From an uncultured Eubacteriales bacterium (GTDB lineage: Bacteria; Bacillota; Clostridia; UMGS1883; UMGS1540): a stretch of 5,346 bases of DNA. Both the position numbers and the translations under genes were made by a program. The notes below the pieces were generated by a model, which searched no databases, was not told where the DNA came from, and saw nothing but the letters and a program-made list of their open reading frames with translations. The stretch spans positions 1 to 5,346 of the forward strand of contig USAP01000123.1 of assembly GCA_900552775.1 (NCBI GenBank), given 5' to 3'. Positions 1 to 5,346 of this stretch are shown here, in pieces (the stretch's first letter is position 1; each line of letters opens with the position of its first letter).

Positions 1-387
1 GCTGGCTTTCCCGTCGTTTAAATATACAATTGCATCTTCAAATCCCTTTGCGCGGATAAGCGTTTCGATGCTGCTTTCGGAATCTGTTTGCTTAGCAACG
101 TTTATCACTTCTTCTTCAGCCTTTTGTTTAGATGTTTCTTCTGTATTTTCATCATCTATCACTGTAGCCAGTGTTTCGCGGACCTCAGCGCGGCTTATTT
201 CGCGTTCAAGACGTGCCGATTCAAAAAAATCCTTATTTTCTTCTTCGTCCACAAGGTGTATTTCTCCCACATTATCTATCTTTGCCGTATCACCGCTTTT
301 TTTGTATGCAAAATTCAGGTATCCCGCAACACACATCAGTACCGCAAGACAAATTGCAACAACCTGCTTTCTTTTAATCACGTACAT
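1..387 (-). CDS. spoIIIAH: Stage III sporulation protein SpoIIIAH (3' end cut off by window edge)
   Basis: Last gene of the operon. The first 129 codons are present and the frame is open to base 1, so the C-terminal end lies outside the window. I translated it by hand: it begins MYVIKRKQV, followed by one membrane segment at about residues 8-28, then a charged, Glu/Asp/Lys-rich helical stretch (about 45-105) likely to be a linker or coiled coil. The visible end, residues 110-129 (LIRAKGFEDAIVYLNDGKAS), is the start of the conserved SpoIIIAH ring domain. In known systems this bitopic protein sits in the outer forespore membrane, and its EscJ/PrgK-like domain forms a ring and binds forespore SpoIIQ across the intermembrane space. 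The start is an ATG with GGAGG 5 nt upstream, 40 nt after spoIIIAG. Identification rests on the domain sequence together with position directly after spoIIIAG. The SpoIIQ-contacting part is only partly visible, so its integrity cannot be judged. Confidence 0.95.
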   Translation of the reverse strand, partial: MYVIKRKQVVAICLAVLMCVAGYLNFAYKKSGDTAKIDNVGEIHLVDEEENKDFFESARLEREISRAEVRETLATVIDDENTEETSKQKAEEEVINVAKQTDSESSIETLIRAKGFEDAIVYLNDGKAS

Positions 388-391
388 ATTA

Positions 392-397
392 ACCTCC
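392..397 (-). promoter_or_regulatory. Ribosome binding site of spoIIIAH
   Basis: On the minus strand this reads GGAGGT, with GGAGG 5 nt before the ATG at 387. It is among the strongest Shine-Dalgarno matches in the operon. It lies in the 40-nt spacer after the spoIIIAG stop, the widest gap between genes of the operon, so SpoIIIAH translation need not depend on coupling to the gene before it. Confidence 0.75.
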
Positions 398-427
398 ATT
401 TCAAGCAACGTTTATGCATTATTTCAA

Positions 428-925
428 CTATCTTGAAAAAACCGCTATATTGTTAGCCGAAACTCCCGTAAGTGCACGTACGGCTCTGCTTATTTCAGCT
501 TTAACATCGTCTCTTCCTCCTCCCTCAGCCACAACAGCGACCCCCAAAATTTTCGGCATTTCTTCTCTTGTTATAAACGGTTTTTGTTCGCTTCCGCTTC
601 CAAGCAGAACATTTTTTTCTTCTTCATATATTTCATTTGCGGAATTTCTTGTGTTTTTATCCTTTGCAACACGTTTTTCGGACGTGCTTTTATATGTAAT
701 CATTACTTTGACTTTTCCGACGCCCGAAATTTCCGAAATAATATCGGAAAGTCTTTCTTCAAGCCGTTCGTTTACAACCGTTTCCCGAGATGGCTCGGCT
801 TCTTTCTGCGGCAAAAAACTCGGCAGGCTTAAAAGAATCACCCCTATAATTAATATTACATAAACAAGTTTTTTATTCTTTTCTTTTTTTAAAAATTCAT
901 TTATTCTCAGCGATTTTAATATCAT
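428..925 (-). CDS. spoIIIAG: Stage III sporulation protein SpoIIIAG
   Basis: Membrane-anchored ring protein of the SpoIIIA complex. From the ATG at 925 it is 165 aa: a short basic N-terminus (to about residue 20), one membrane segment at about 20-38 (LVYVILIIGVILLSLPSF), then a soluble intermembrane-space domain. That domain has a first ring-building half (SDIISEISGVGKVKVMITY), a polar insert (about 80-115), and a conserved C-terminal half containing GVAVVAEGGG and VRALTGVSANNIAVFSR. In B. subtilis this protein forms a large ring through a ring-building motif carrying an insertion. At 165 aa it is clearly shorter than the roughly 229 aa B. subtilis protein. The frame is also open to a TTG at 934, giving three more residues (TTG-AAA-AAG), but GGAG abuts that TTG and lies 9 nt before the ATG at 925, so the ATG is preferred. 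The gene overlaps the 3' end of spoIIIAF by 29 nt. Stop is TAG. Confidence 0.95.
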   Translation of the reverse strand: MILKSLRINEFLKKEKNKKLVYVILIIGVILLSLPSFLPQKEAEPSRETVVNERLEERLSDIISEISGVGKVKVMITYKSTSEKRVAKDKNTRNSANEIYEEEKNVLLGSGSEQKPFITREEMPKILGVAVVAEGGGRDDVKAEISRAVRALTGVSANNIAVFSR

Positions 926-1310
926 CTTTTTCAACTCCGAGTTCGCTTATAATATAATTTACCGCGTCCGCGGAAGTCCCGAAAGGAAGCGCAATTCTTT
1001 CGATAACCCCGTTCTCACCTACGGAAACTTCCGCTAAAACTCCGCATTTTTCAAAAATATTGCTTTCTATTCTTTTTTTATATTCGTCAAACACATCTTT
1101 TTGAAACGTGTCTTCAAAATTAACTTTTTCCGAAACTTCCGGCAATTTAAAATTCGTTTTACCGAAAAACGGCCGTATAAGAGAAATGCACAATATAAGC
1201 GATACACACACAGAAGCGTATTTTTTCATGTTTCCGTCCGGAAGCAGAAGTTCTCCGGCTTTAGCCGCAACAAACATTGCCGCTGCCGAAAGTATGTAAT
1301 TGCGTATCAT
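897..1310 (-). CDS. spoIIIAF: Stage III sporulation protein SpoIIIAF
   Basis: Membrane protein of the SpoIIIA complex, 137 aa. Two N-terminal membrane segments are visible at about residues 4-21 and 32-48 (ending SLIRPFFGK), followed by a polar linker and a small alpha/beta domain (about 85-137) in which FEKCGVLAEVSVGENG, a short strand and a helix (ADAVNYIISELGV) can be read. The C-terminal domain in this family resembles ring-building motifs of type II/III secretion proteins and is thought to sit in the intermembrane space. The protein is shorter than the roughly 206 aa B. subtilis version, mostly in the linker/soluble part. The start ATG at 1310 shares an ATGA overlap with the spoIIIAE stop, and GGGGGTG lies 5 nt upstream. 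The 3' end overlaps spoIIIAG. Both arrangements suggest translational coupling. Identification relies on domain pattern and position between AE and AG; no frameshift or truncation signs are seen. Confidence 0.92.
   Translation of the reverse strand: MIRNYILSAAAMFVAAKAGELLLPDGNMKKYASVCVSLILCISLIRPFFGKTNFKLPEVSEKVNFEDTFQKDVFDEYKKRIESNIFEKCGVLAEVSVGENGVIERIALPFGTSADAVNYIISELGVEKDDIKIAENK
935..939 (-). promoter_or_regulatory. Ribosome binding site that decides the spoIIIAG start
   Basis: CGGAG on the minus strand, inside the coding sequence of spoIIIAF. It lies 9 nt before the ATG at 925 but directly touches the in-frame TTG at 934, which is too close for initiation. This favours the ATG start. 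Confidence 0.6.
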
Positions 1311-2383
1311 CTTATCACCCCCGAACCGCTCAGCAGGATAATCAAAGACAAAAGCGCGGACACACCGGCGGCTGTTGCAAACCCTATAAGCGTTCCCAAA
1401 ACATCGCCCATATCCGACAGAAGTCCCGCTGTTTTTTTATCGCACACAGACTCCATTATTGCAGCCGCAATTTTATAAACGAGAATTGCGGTGCCGATTT
1501 TTACAACGGGAAATATATAAATTAAAAAAAGAAATAAAATCCCCGCCGCTCCGACCGCTCCACGCAGAAGTTCCGCTCCTGCCGCAACTGCCTCAACACT
1601 GTCCGAAAGAATTCCTCCGAGAACCGGCACAAGGCCGCTTACCGCAAATTTCATTCCGCGAAGTGCCGCATTTCCCGCAGCTGCCCCCGAAAGTCCGCAG
1701 GCGCCGATAACAGCCGTGAAAACCGTTGCCGCTCCCGAAACCGCAAACAAAGCCGCTTTTGATATGGTTTTTCCGAGAGATAAAAGTATTTCTCTGTCAG
1801 TTATTCTGCCTGCCGTACTCAGTACAAACGAAAAAAACACACCCGGTATTCCCAAAAGTTTAATGATATTTGAAAGAAGCGACGAAAGTAAGAGCGCTGT
1901 GGGTGCTGCGGCCGAAAATCCCGAAAAGCCTCCGGATGATATTATTGCCGTTCCGAGGCACGGTATCAGAGCATTCTGATACGTTACAATTTTTTCAGAA
2001 AGTTCTGTGCCCACTTCGCTCACTCCGGAAAATCCCGAAAGAAGCAGCCCTGCCGTTATCATATACGACACATATTCCGCAGCTTCCGAAACACTGCTTC
2101 GGTTTACCGCACACATACCCGAAAACACTGCAAGTATTATTCCCGTTAAAACGGCTCCCAAAACGGCTTTAATATTCTTTACCGTCTCCTCCGCCGCGGT
2201 TTTCAAGACTTTATCAAATATATCTTCACCGCTTATAATGCTTTTCCCCTCAGAAAAACAATCTACGGCATCGGAAAAATTAAATTCCGTATCTGCCGCA
2301 CCGTTTACGTCTTCAAGACTCTGCGCTTTAGCGTTTCCCGTACCCAAAATTACAATAAAAATCAAAATCAGAATTTTTTTCAC
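1307..2383 (-). CDS. spoIIIAE: Stage III sporulation protein SpoIIIAE, polytopic membrane protein
   Basis: The largest membrane component of the SpoIIIA complex, 358 aa (B. subtilis about 399). It begins with a clear signal peptide: MKK, a hydrophobic core ILILIFIVILG, and a likely signal peptidase site after AKA at residue 20. A polar stretch (21-68) follows, then about seven to eight hydrophobic segments near 72-92, 103-120, 135-150, 160-190, 208-230, 248-260, 277-305 and 328-352. The C-terminal third (VSGLVPVLGGILSDSVEAV, FLIYIFPVVKIG, a SDMGDVLGTLIGF-type segment) is characteristic of SpoIIIAE. The family may form the membrane channel or export platform, a role still inferred rather than proven. 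The start is GTG, overlapping the spoIIIAD stop as GTGA, with GGAGAG 9 nt upstream (2393-2398). The stop overlaps the spoIIIAF start. A run of seven A follows the start codon, but the frame is intact. Confidence 0.96.
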   Translation of the reverse strand: MKKILILIFIVILGTGNAKAQSLEDVNGAADTEFNFSDAVDCFSEGKSIISGEDIFDKVLKTAAEETVKNIKAVLGAVLTGIILAVFSGMCAVNRSSVSEAAEYVSYMITAGLLLSGFSGVSEVGTELSEKIVTYQNALIPCLGTAIISSGGFSGFSAAAPTALLLSSLLSNIIKLLGIPGVFFSFVLSTAGRITDREILLSLGKTISKAALFAVSGAATVFTAVIGACGLSGAAAGNAALRGMKFAVSGLVPVLGGILSDSVEAVAAGAELLRGAVGAAGILFLFLIYIFPVVKIGTAILVYKIAAAIMESVCDKKTAGLLSDMGDVLGTLIGFATAAGVSALLSLIILLSGSGVIR

Positions 2384-2766
2384 GGCAGAACACTCTCCAA
2401 TGCTCTGAAAAAAGCCGCGGCAATCGGCATGGCAAAAGCCAGAATAATTATTTTCCCCGCCATTTCAAGTTTAAGAGCCATAGCGCGCTCACCCGCATCA
2501 CGGCAAAGTTCGGCAATATACTGGGTTACAAAAGCCGTACCGATAATTTTTATAACGGCAGAAATATATTTTTCTTCAAGTCCGACACGCACCGTAAATT
2601 CTGATACCTGTGAAAAAATCAGCGCAAGCTGCGGCAAAACCGCCGCAATAATAAGTGTTCCGGCTGTCAATGGCAGAAAAAGCGCGTATTCGGGCTTGTA
2701 CTCTTTTATTAAAAGATTTAAAAAACATACGGCAATCGCTGCCGATGCAAATTTAAATATACTCAT
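2380..2766 (-). CDS. spoIIIAD: Stage III sporulation protein SpoIIIAD
   Basis: Small integral membrane protein of the SpoIIIA complex, 128 aa, close to the usual family length. Hydrophobic segments are seen at about residues 3-20 (FKFASAAIAVCFLNLLI), 28-52, 66-82 (weaker, amphipathic) and 104-122. The motif following the second segment, with VGLEEKYISAVIKIIGTAFVTQYIAELCRDAGE, is typical of SpoIIIAD. It belongs to the same SpoIIIAC/AD family as its upstream neighbour, and the N-terminal segments of the two look alike (a hydrophobic helix, then a K-rich turn, then a second hydrophobic helix). The ATG at 2766 comes 3 nt after the spoIIIAC stop and has no convincing Shine-Dalgarno (the nearest G-rich stretch is GGGCTG), so initiation probably depends on ribosomes finishing spoIIIAC. 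Its precise biochemical role is not known. Confidence 0.95.
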   Translation of the reverse strand: MSIFKFASAAIAVCFLNLLIKEYKPEYALFLPLTAGTLIIAAVLPQLALIFSQVSEFTVRVGLEEKYISAVIKIIGTAFVTQYIAELCRDAGERAMALKLEMAGKIIILAFAMPIAAAFFRALESVLP

Positions 2767-2769
2767 TTT

Positions 2770-2964
2770 CTACAGCCCGAAAACAGATTTTATCATCTCA
2801 AACAGACCGCTTACCTCCTTTACAATAACACTCAGCACAACAAGGAGTCCCGCAAGCGTTGTAAGCATAGCCTGCTCGTCTCTGCCGGACTTTATAAGAA
2901 GCTGATTCAGCACCGCAACTATAATGCCTATTGCGGCTATTCTGAATATCAAGTCAACATTCAA
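2770..2964 (-). CDS. spoIIIAC: Stage III sporulation protein SpoIIIAC
   Basis: Very small membrane protein, 64 aa from the chosen start, with two membrane helices: one after NVDLIFRIAAIGIIVAVLN and one at about 32-50 (AMLTTLAGLLVVLSVIV), joined by a short polar loop, IKSGRDEQ. Length and loop match clostridial SpoIIIAC. Neither candidate start is an ATG: the frame has TTG at 2970 and TTG at 2964. GAGGAG at 2974-2979 is only 3 nt from the first but 9 nt from the second, and the second gives an N-terminus NVDLIF like typical SpoIIIAC starts, so I chose 2964. The longer form would add two residues. It follows spoIIIAB by about 15 nt and precedes spoIIIAD by 3 nt. It is related in sequence to SpoIIIAD, and the two are expected to act together in the mother-cell-facing membrane of the complex. 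Confidence 0.93.
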   Translation of the reverse strand: MNVDLIFRIAAIGIIVAVLNQLLIKSGRDEQAMLTTLAGLLVVLSVIVKEVSGLFEMIKSVFGL

Positions 2965-2973
2965 CTTCAAAAA

Positions 2974-2979
2974 CTCCTC
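2974..2979 (-). promoter_or_regulatory. Ribosome binding site that decides the spoIIIAC start
   Basis: GAGGAG on the minus strand, immediately after the spoIIIAB stop (TGA at 2980-2982). It lies 9 nt before the TTG at 2964 and only 3 nt before the TTG at 2970, which favours the shorter reading. Confidence 0.65.
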
Positions 2980-3465
2980 TCACATTAAAAAAACCATCAG
3001 CACAAGAGCACATGCACCACAAAGTGCCGGATACAGCTTTTTAAGCCTGTCCCTTTCAATCTCCGCTTTTTTCACCGCTTTGGCAAGTCTGAGACGGCAA
3101 AGCTCGGCATTTTTTATCTGTCCCTCTTTATTCTGCGCACGAAGACCTTCGGCAAAGCTTTGCAAAATCACCTTGCCTTCGCCGCACAGTCGTCTTTCCT
3201 CAACGGCTTCCCGAAGGCTGTCCGCCGCATTTCTTTCTAAAATTTTTGAAGCACACAAAGAGAAAATTCCGCTTTTGTCGCACACTCCTGCTTTTTTAAA
3301 TGCTTCAGGCAGTGCCGAAAGGCTGTATTCTATCTCGCTTTCAAAAAGAATAACAGCCTCTTCAAGGCTCATGAGAATATTAACGTTTTCCGAAAGCGCA
3401 AAAGACTTAAAAAGTCCCGCCATAAAACCACCGAATATCAAAAGAATACTTCCCGCCGCTTTCAT
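2980..3465 (-). CDS. spoIIIAB: Stage III sporulation protein SpoIIIAB
   Basis: 161 aa, near the usual 170. A hydrophobic N-terminal segment (about 3-23, AGSILLIFGGFMAGLFKSF) and a C-terminal one (about 145-161, ending LVLMVFLM) flank a largely helical, charged cytoplasmic region with MSLEEAVILFESEIEYSLSA, the hallmark of the family. SpoIIIAB resembles the GspF inner-membrane platform protein of type II secretion and is thought to link the ATPase SpoIIIAA to the membrane parts. The ATG at 3465 comes 1 nt after the spoIIIAA stop. The only upstream purine stretch (GTGGAAAAAA) is a poor Shine-Dalgarno, so coupling to spoIIIAA is likely. Two Cys-containing short motifs (GVCDKSG, CASKILE) have no known function here. 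Confidence 0.95.
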   Translation of the reverse strand: MKAAGSILLIFGGFMAGLFKSFALSENVNILMSLEEAVILFESEIEYSLSALPEAFKKAGVCDKSGIFSLCASKILERNAADSLREAVEERRLCGEGKVILQSFAEGLRAQNKEGQIKNAELCRLRLAKAVKKAEIERDRLKKLYPALCGACALVLMVFLM

Positions 3466-3466
3466 A

Positions 3467-4396
3467 TTAATATATTTTTTCCACGGTTCCGGGACCTTCT
3501 TTTCGGCTTAATATTATCTTGCGCTCAAAGACCTCCGCTTCCGTAAGCTCGTTTATAAGACCCCGCCTTTTAACATCCTCGAGATCGTATCCGTGAATGC
3601 TGCATATTATCTTTACGCCGGAATTTATAATAGCAAAAATAGCTTCTTCGTCTTCACGCGTCCCTATTTCATCCGTTATAATCACATCGGGACTCATTCC
3701 TCGCAGCATCATCAGCATTCCGTCAGCTTTCGGACACCCTGTGTACACCTGTGTAAGAAACCCTATATCATACTGAGCTTTGCCGCCCTGCATAGCCGCA
3801 ATTTCGCCGCGTTCGTCCACTATACCCACTCGCATGCGCATATCTCCCCCGAGCTGCCTTGCAATATCGCGCAGCACTGTTGTTTTTCCGCATGCCGGCG
3901 GAGATATAACGAGTGTGTTTAAAAGCTTGTCTTCCCCTTTTATATACGGCATAATAAAATCAGCCGCGCCTTTTACTTCCCCCGCTATTCTGAAATTTAA
4001 TCCTGATATTTCCGTCAGCGAAATGATTTTTCCGTTCTCAACATTTACTTTTCCGCACACTCCGACTCTGTGACCCCCGGGCAGCGTCAGAAAACCGTTT
4101 CTCAGTTCACTCTGAGCCGCATAGACAGAGCTTTGGCACATTCTTTCCAGAGTGTTTAAAAGAACTCCGCTGCTTATATGTATTGCATTTTTCGGAGAAT
4201 CGGAAAACGTACCGTCAGCATTCAAAAACCGTACGCAGTCGCTTGTAACAGACACGGCATCTTCGTTTTTCAGTCTTATTTCACATATTTTCCGAAGCTC
4301 ATTTTTATCCGCTTTTTTCAGCGCATCGGAAACGGCCGTCGGAATATACTCGTAATACTCATGTCCTTTGCGCGCCGTATAAGTCGTAATATACAT
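3467..4396 (-). CDS. spoIIIAA: Stage III sporulation ATPase SpoIIIAA
   Basis: Cytoplasmic secretion-type ATPase that opens the operon. It is 309 aa from the chosen ATG, matching the family. In that numbering: a GGHRVGVCGKV element at about 107-117; Walker A SPPACGKTT at 165-173, with Lys and Thr intact; the DERGEIAA segment at about 194-201; Walker B MSPDVIITDEIG at 234-245, with the acidic DE pair; and a SIHG histidine motif at 266-269. These are hallmarks of SpoIIIAA and relate it to VirB11/GspE-like ring ATPases. ATP hydrolysis is thought to power assembly or transport by the SpoIIIA-SpoIIQ channel. The frame also offers GTG at 4405 and ATG at 4402, but the GGGTGAT pairing site (4401-4407) suits the ATG at 4396 best. 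Stop TAA is followed by spoIIIAB after 1 nt. The gene ends with GTVEKIY; I see no missing catalytic residue. Confidence 0.97.
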   Translation of the reverse strand: MYITTYTARKGHEYYEYIPTAVSDALKKADKNELRKICEIRLKNEDAVSVTSDCVRFLNADGTFSDSPKNAIHISSGVLLNTLERMCQSSVYAAQSELRNGFLTLPGGHRVGVCGKVNVENGKIISLTEISGLNFRIAGEVKGAADFIMPYIKGEDKLLNTLVISPPACGKTTVLRDIARQLGGDMRMRVGIVDERGEIAAMQGGKAQYDIGFLTQVYTGCPKADGMLMMLRGMSPDVIITDEIGTREDEEAIFAIINSGVKIICSIHGYDLEDVKRRGLINELTEAEVFERKIILSRKEGPGTVEKIY

Positions 4397-4510
4397 CTTC
4401 ATCACCCTTTAAAATGTTTATTGCATATTTTACCGCTTTAGAACAAAATATTGCCAAACGAAAATTTTTATGATAAAATATTAAAAAAATCAGCGGAGGA
4501 ACAGAATTTA
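4397..4510. promoter_or_regulatory. Divergent intergenic region between spoIIIA and tmcAL
   Basis: This AT-rich region of about 114 bases separates the two divergent transcripts. It must hold the spoIIIA promoter and also contains the tmcAL promoter. By homology spoIIIA should be read by sigma-E, whose target is roughly ATATT then CATACAAT about 14 nt later. On the minus strand the best pieces are ATATT (near 4447-4451) and TATGCAAT (near 4420-4427), but they are 19 nt apart, too far for confidence. I see no terminator stem-loop or clear operator. Confidence 0.6.
4451..4479 (+). promoter_or_regulatory. Sigma-A-like promoter of tmcAL
   Basis: TTGCCA at 4451-4456 (one mismatch to TTGACA) is followed by a 17-nt spacer and TAAAAT at 4474-4479 (one mismatch to TATAAT), preceded by TG at 4471-4472 as an extended -10. 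Spacing and matches are good for a housekeeping promoter. Expected start of transcription is near 4486, just before the GGAGG at 4495-4499. AT-rich sequence gives chance matches, so this remains a prediction. Confidence 0.55.
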
Positions 4511-5346
4511 ATGAAAGCCTTGGGAATAGTATCGGAATACAATCCGTTTCACAACGGGCACAGATTTCAGATAAAAAATGCAAAAGAACAAAGCGAAGCG
4601 GATGTTGCGATTGCCGTAATGAGCGGAAATTATGTTCAGCGCGGCGATGTTGCGGTGTACTCCAAGCATGAACGCGCACGTCTTGCCGTTTTGGGCGGCG
4701 CCGATATAGTTTTTGAACTGCCTGCCGTATTTTCGCTGCGTTCGGCACTTCATTTTGCGGAAGCCTCTGTTTTTTTACTGTCAGCCGCCGGCTGCGATTT
4801 CATTGCCTTCGGAGCAGAATCTGACAACATAAATACTTTAACATCTGCCGCCGATCTGTTTATATCCGAGCCTGAGCCGTTTAAAAATGTTCTTCGCGAA
4901 AATTTAAATTCCGGCATGTCATTTGCTGCCGCCAGGGCATCCGCCGCCGCAAAAATAAATCCGCAGCTTGCCGCAATAACCGACTCTCCGAATAACATTT
5001 TGGCAATATCTTATATTATGGCGCTTAAAAAACTCAAATATAATGCATCTCCGATTATCACACTCCGCCGCGGCGCGGCTCACGATGATGACAAAGCTCA
5101 CGGAGATTTTGCGTCCGCCTCTTTTATACGCCGCAAGCTTATCCTGGGGGAAAACGCGTCGAATTTTATGCCGAACGTTTCAAAAGAACGCCCTGTTTCT
5201 CTTGCGGACTTTGAGGGTATTATTATTTACGCACTGTGTACTTCAAGCCGTGAATTTATATCGTCCATCGCAGATTCATCGGACGGGCTTTCGGCACGGC
5301 TTTTTTCATCGCGCGCGCAAACACTTCCCGAGCTCTTAAACGAGGT
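4511..5346 (+). CDS. tmcAL: tRNA(Met) cytidine acetate ligase TmcAL (YlbM family), 3' end cut off
   Basis: The frame is open from the ATG to the window edge, giving 278 codons plus 2 nt of a protein usually near 400 aa, so about two thirds are present. I translated it by hand. It opens MKALGIVSEYNPFHNGHRF, with the nucleotidyltransferase HIGH-like motif HNGH at 14-17. Next come VMSGNYVQRGD (36-46), GGADIVFELP (62-71), FGAES (100-104), SPNNIL (159-164) and SASFIRRKL (about 202-210). These are TmcAL hallmarks. The enzyme activates acetate with ATP to acetyl-AMP and acetylates the wobble C34 of elongator tRNA-Met in the cytoplasm (ac4C34), aiding correct decoding. GGAGG at 4495-4499 lies 11 nt before the ATG, slightly long but acceptable; no better start is seen. 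It is divergent from spoIIIA and not functionally linked to it as far as known. Older annotations may call it a nucleotidyltransferase. Confidence 0.95.
   Translation, partial: MKALGIVSEYNPFHNGHRFQIKNAKEQSEADVAIAVMSGNYVQRGDVAVYSKHERARLAVLGGADIVFELPAVFSLRSALHFAEASVFLLSAAGCDFIAFGAESDNINTLTSAADLFISEPEPFKNVLRENLNSGMSFAAARASAAAKINPQLAAITDSPNNILAISYIMALKKLKYNASPIITLRRGAAHDDDKAHGDFASASFIRRKLILGENASNFMPNVSKERPVSLADFEGIIIYALCTSSREFISSIADSSDGLSARLFSSRAQTLPELLNE

Noticed and set aside
68..863. Open frames on the plus strand at 68-436, 88-456 and 414-863
   Set aside because: They lie antisense to spoIIIAH and spoIIIAG, have Ser/Phe-rich low-complexity translations with no recognisable family, and cross gene boundaries. 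The minus-strand frames encode conserved proteins.
2371..2383. Run of seven A just after the spoIIIAE start codon, a possible slippage or phase-variation site
   Set aside because: Homopolymers of this size are common in AT-rich Lys codons here (also at the start of spoIIIAG), the frame is intact, and sporulation genes are not known to phase vary.
2007..3511. Long plus-strand frames at 2007-2408, 2429-2905 and 2924-3511
   Set aside because: They are antisense shadows of spoIIIAE, AD, AC and AB; compositions are Ser/Ala/Pro-rich and there is no fitting ribosome site or family motif.
4420..4456. Minus-strand TTGGCA ... TAAAAT or ATATT ... TATGCAAT as a spoIIIA promoter
   Set aside because: Both pairs have 19-nt spacers, too long for sigma-A (about 17) or sigma-E (about 14), and AT-rich sequence gives such matches by chance.
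4359..4998. Minus-strand frames at 4359-4748, 4508-4753 and 4750-4998
   Set aside because: They are antisense to tmcAL, which shows unmistakable TmcAL motifs, and they would remove the intergenic promoter region.
1..5346. Search for CRISPR repeats, tRNA or rRNA genes, insertion sequences, or a terminator hairpin
   Set aside because: No direct repeats with regular spacing, RNA gene signatures, transposase motifs or GC-rich stem followed by a T run were seen; coding density leaves almost no room.

Overview
The window is almost entirely the spoIIIA sporulation operon, read on the minus strand, with a divergent, 3'-truncated tmcAL (ylbM-type) gene on the plus strand at the right edge. The full spoIIIA gene order AA-AB-AC-AD-AE-AF-AG-AH is present. 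This points to an endospore-forming Firmicute. Clostridial-type protein features (a 64-66 aa SpoIIIAC, short SpoIIIAF and SpoIIIAG, Ile codon ATA used freely) and moderate base composition suggest a member of class Clostridia rather than Bacillus, but the genus cannot be read from this sequence.

Layout from right to left, following spoIIIA transcription. Positions 4511-5346 (+) hold the first 278 codons of tmcAL. About 4397-4510 is the divergent intergenic region, with a good sigma-A-like promoter for tmcAL and no convincing sigma-E promoter for spoIIIA. Then come spoIIIAA (ATPase), spoIIIAB (GspF-like membrane protein), spoIIIAC and spoIIIAD (small paralogous membrane proteins), spoIIIAE (polytopic membrane protein with signal peptide), spoIIIAF and spoIIIAG (membrane-anchored ring-building proteins), and spoIIIAH, whose C-terminal part runs off the left edge at base 1. 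Adjacent genes overlap or lie 0-40 nt apart, so this looks like one translationally coupled transcript.

From established knowledge, the SpoIIIA proteins are made in the mother cell under sigma-E. They assemble in the outer forespore membrane into a secretion-system-like complex. SpoIIIAG, SpoIIIAH and probably SpoIIIAF form rings in the intermembrane space, and SpoIIIAH contacts forespore SpoIIQ. SpoIIIAA is the cytoplasmic ATPase. The complex is needed for forespore integrity and late sigma-G activity. TmcAL is a housekeeping tRNA-modifying enzyme with no known link to this complex.

There are no RNA genes, mobile elements, CRISPR arrays, repeats or gene-free stretches above 300 bases. I found no previously undescribed system. 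The points worth a second look are start-codon choices, the short ring proteins, the missing obvious sigma-E promoter, and the tmcAL/spoIIIA divergent arrangement.
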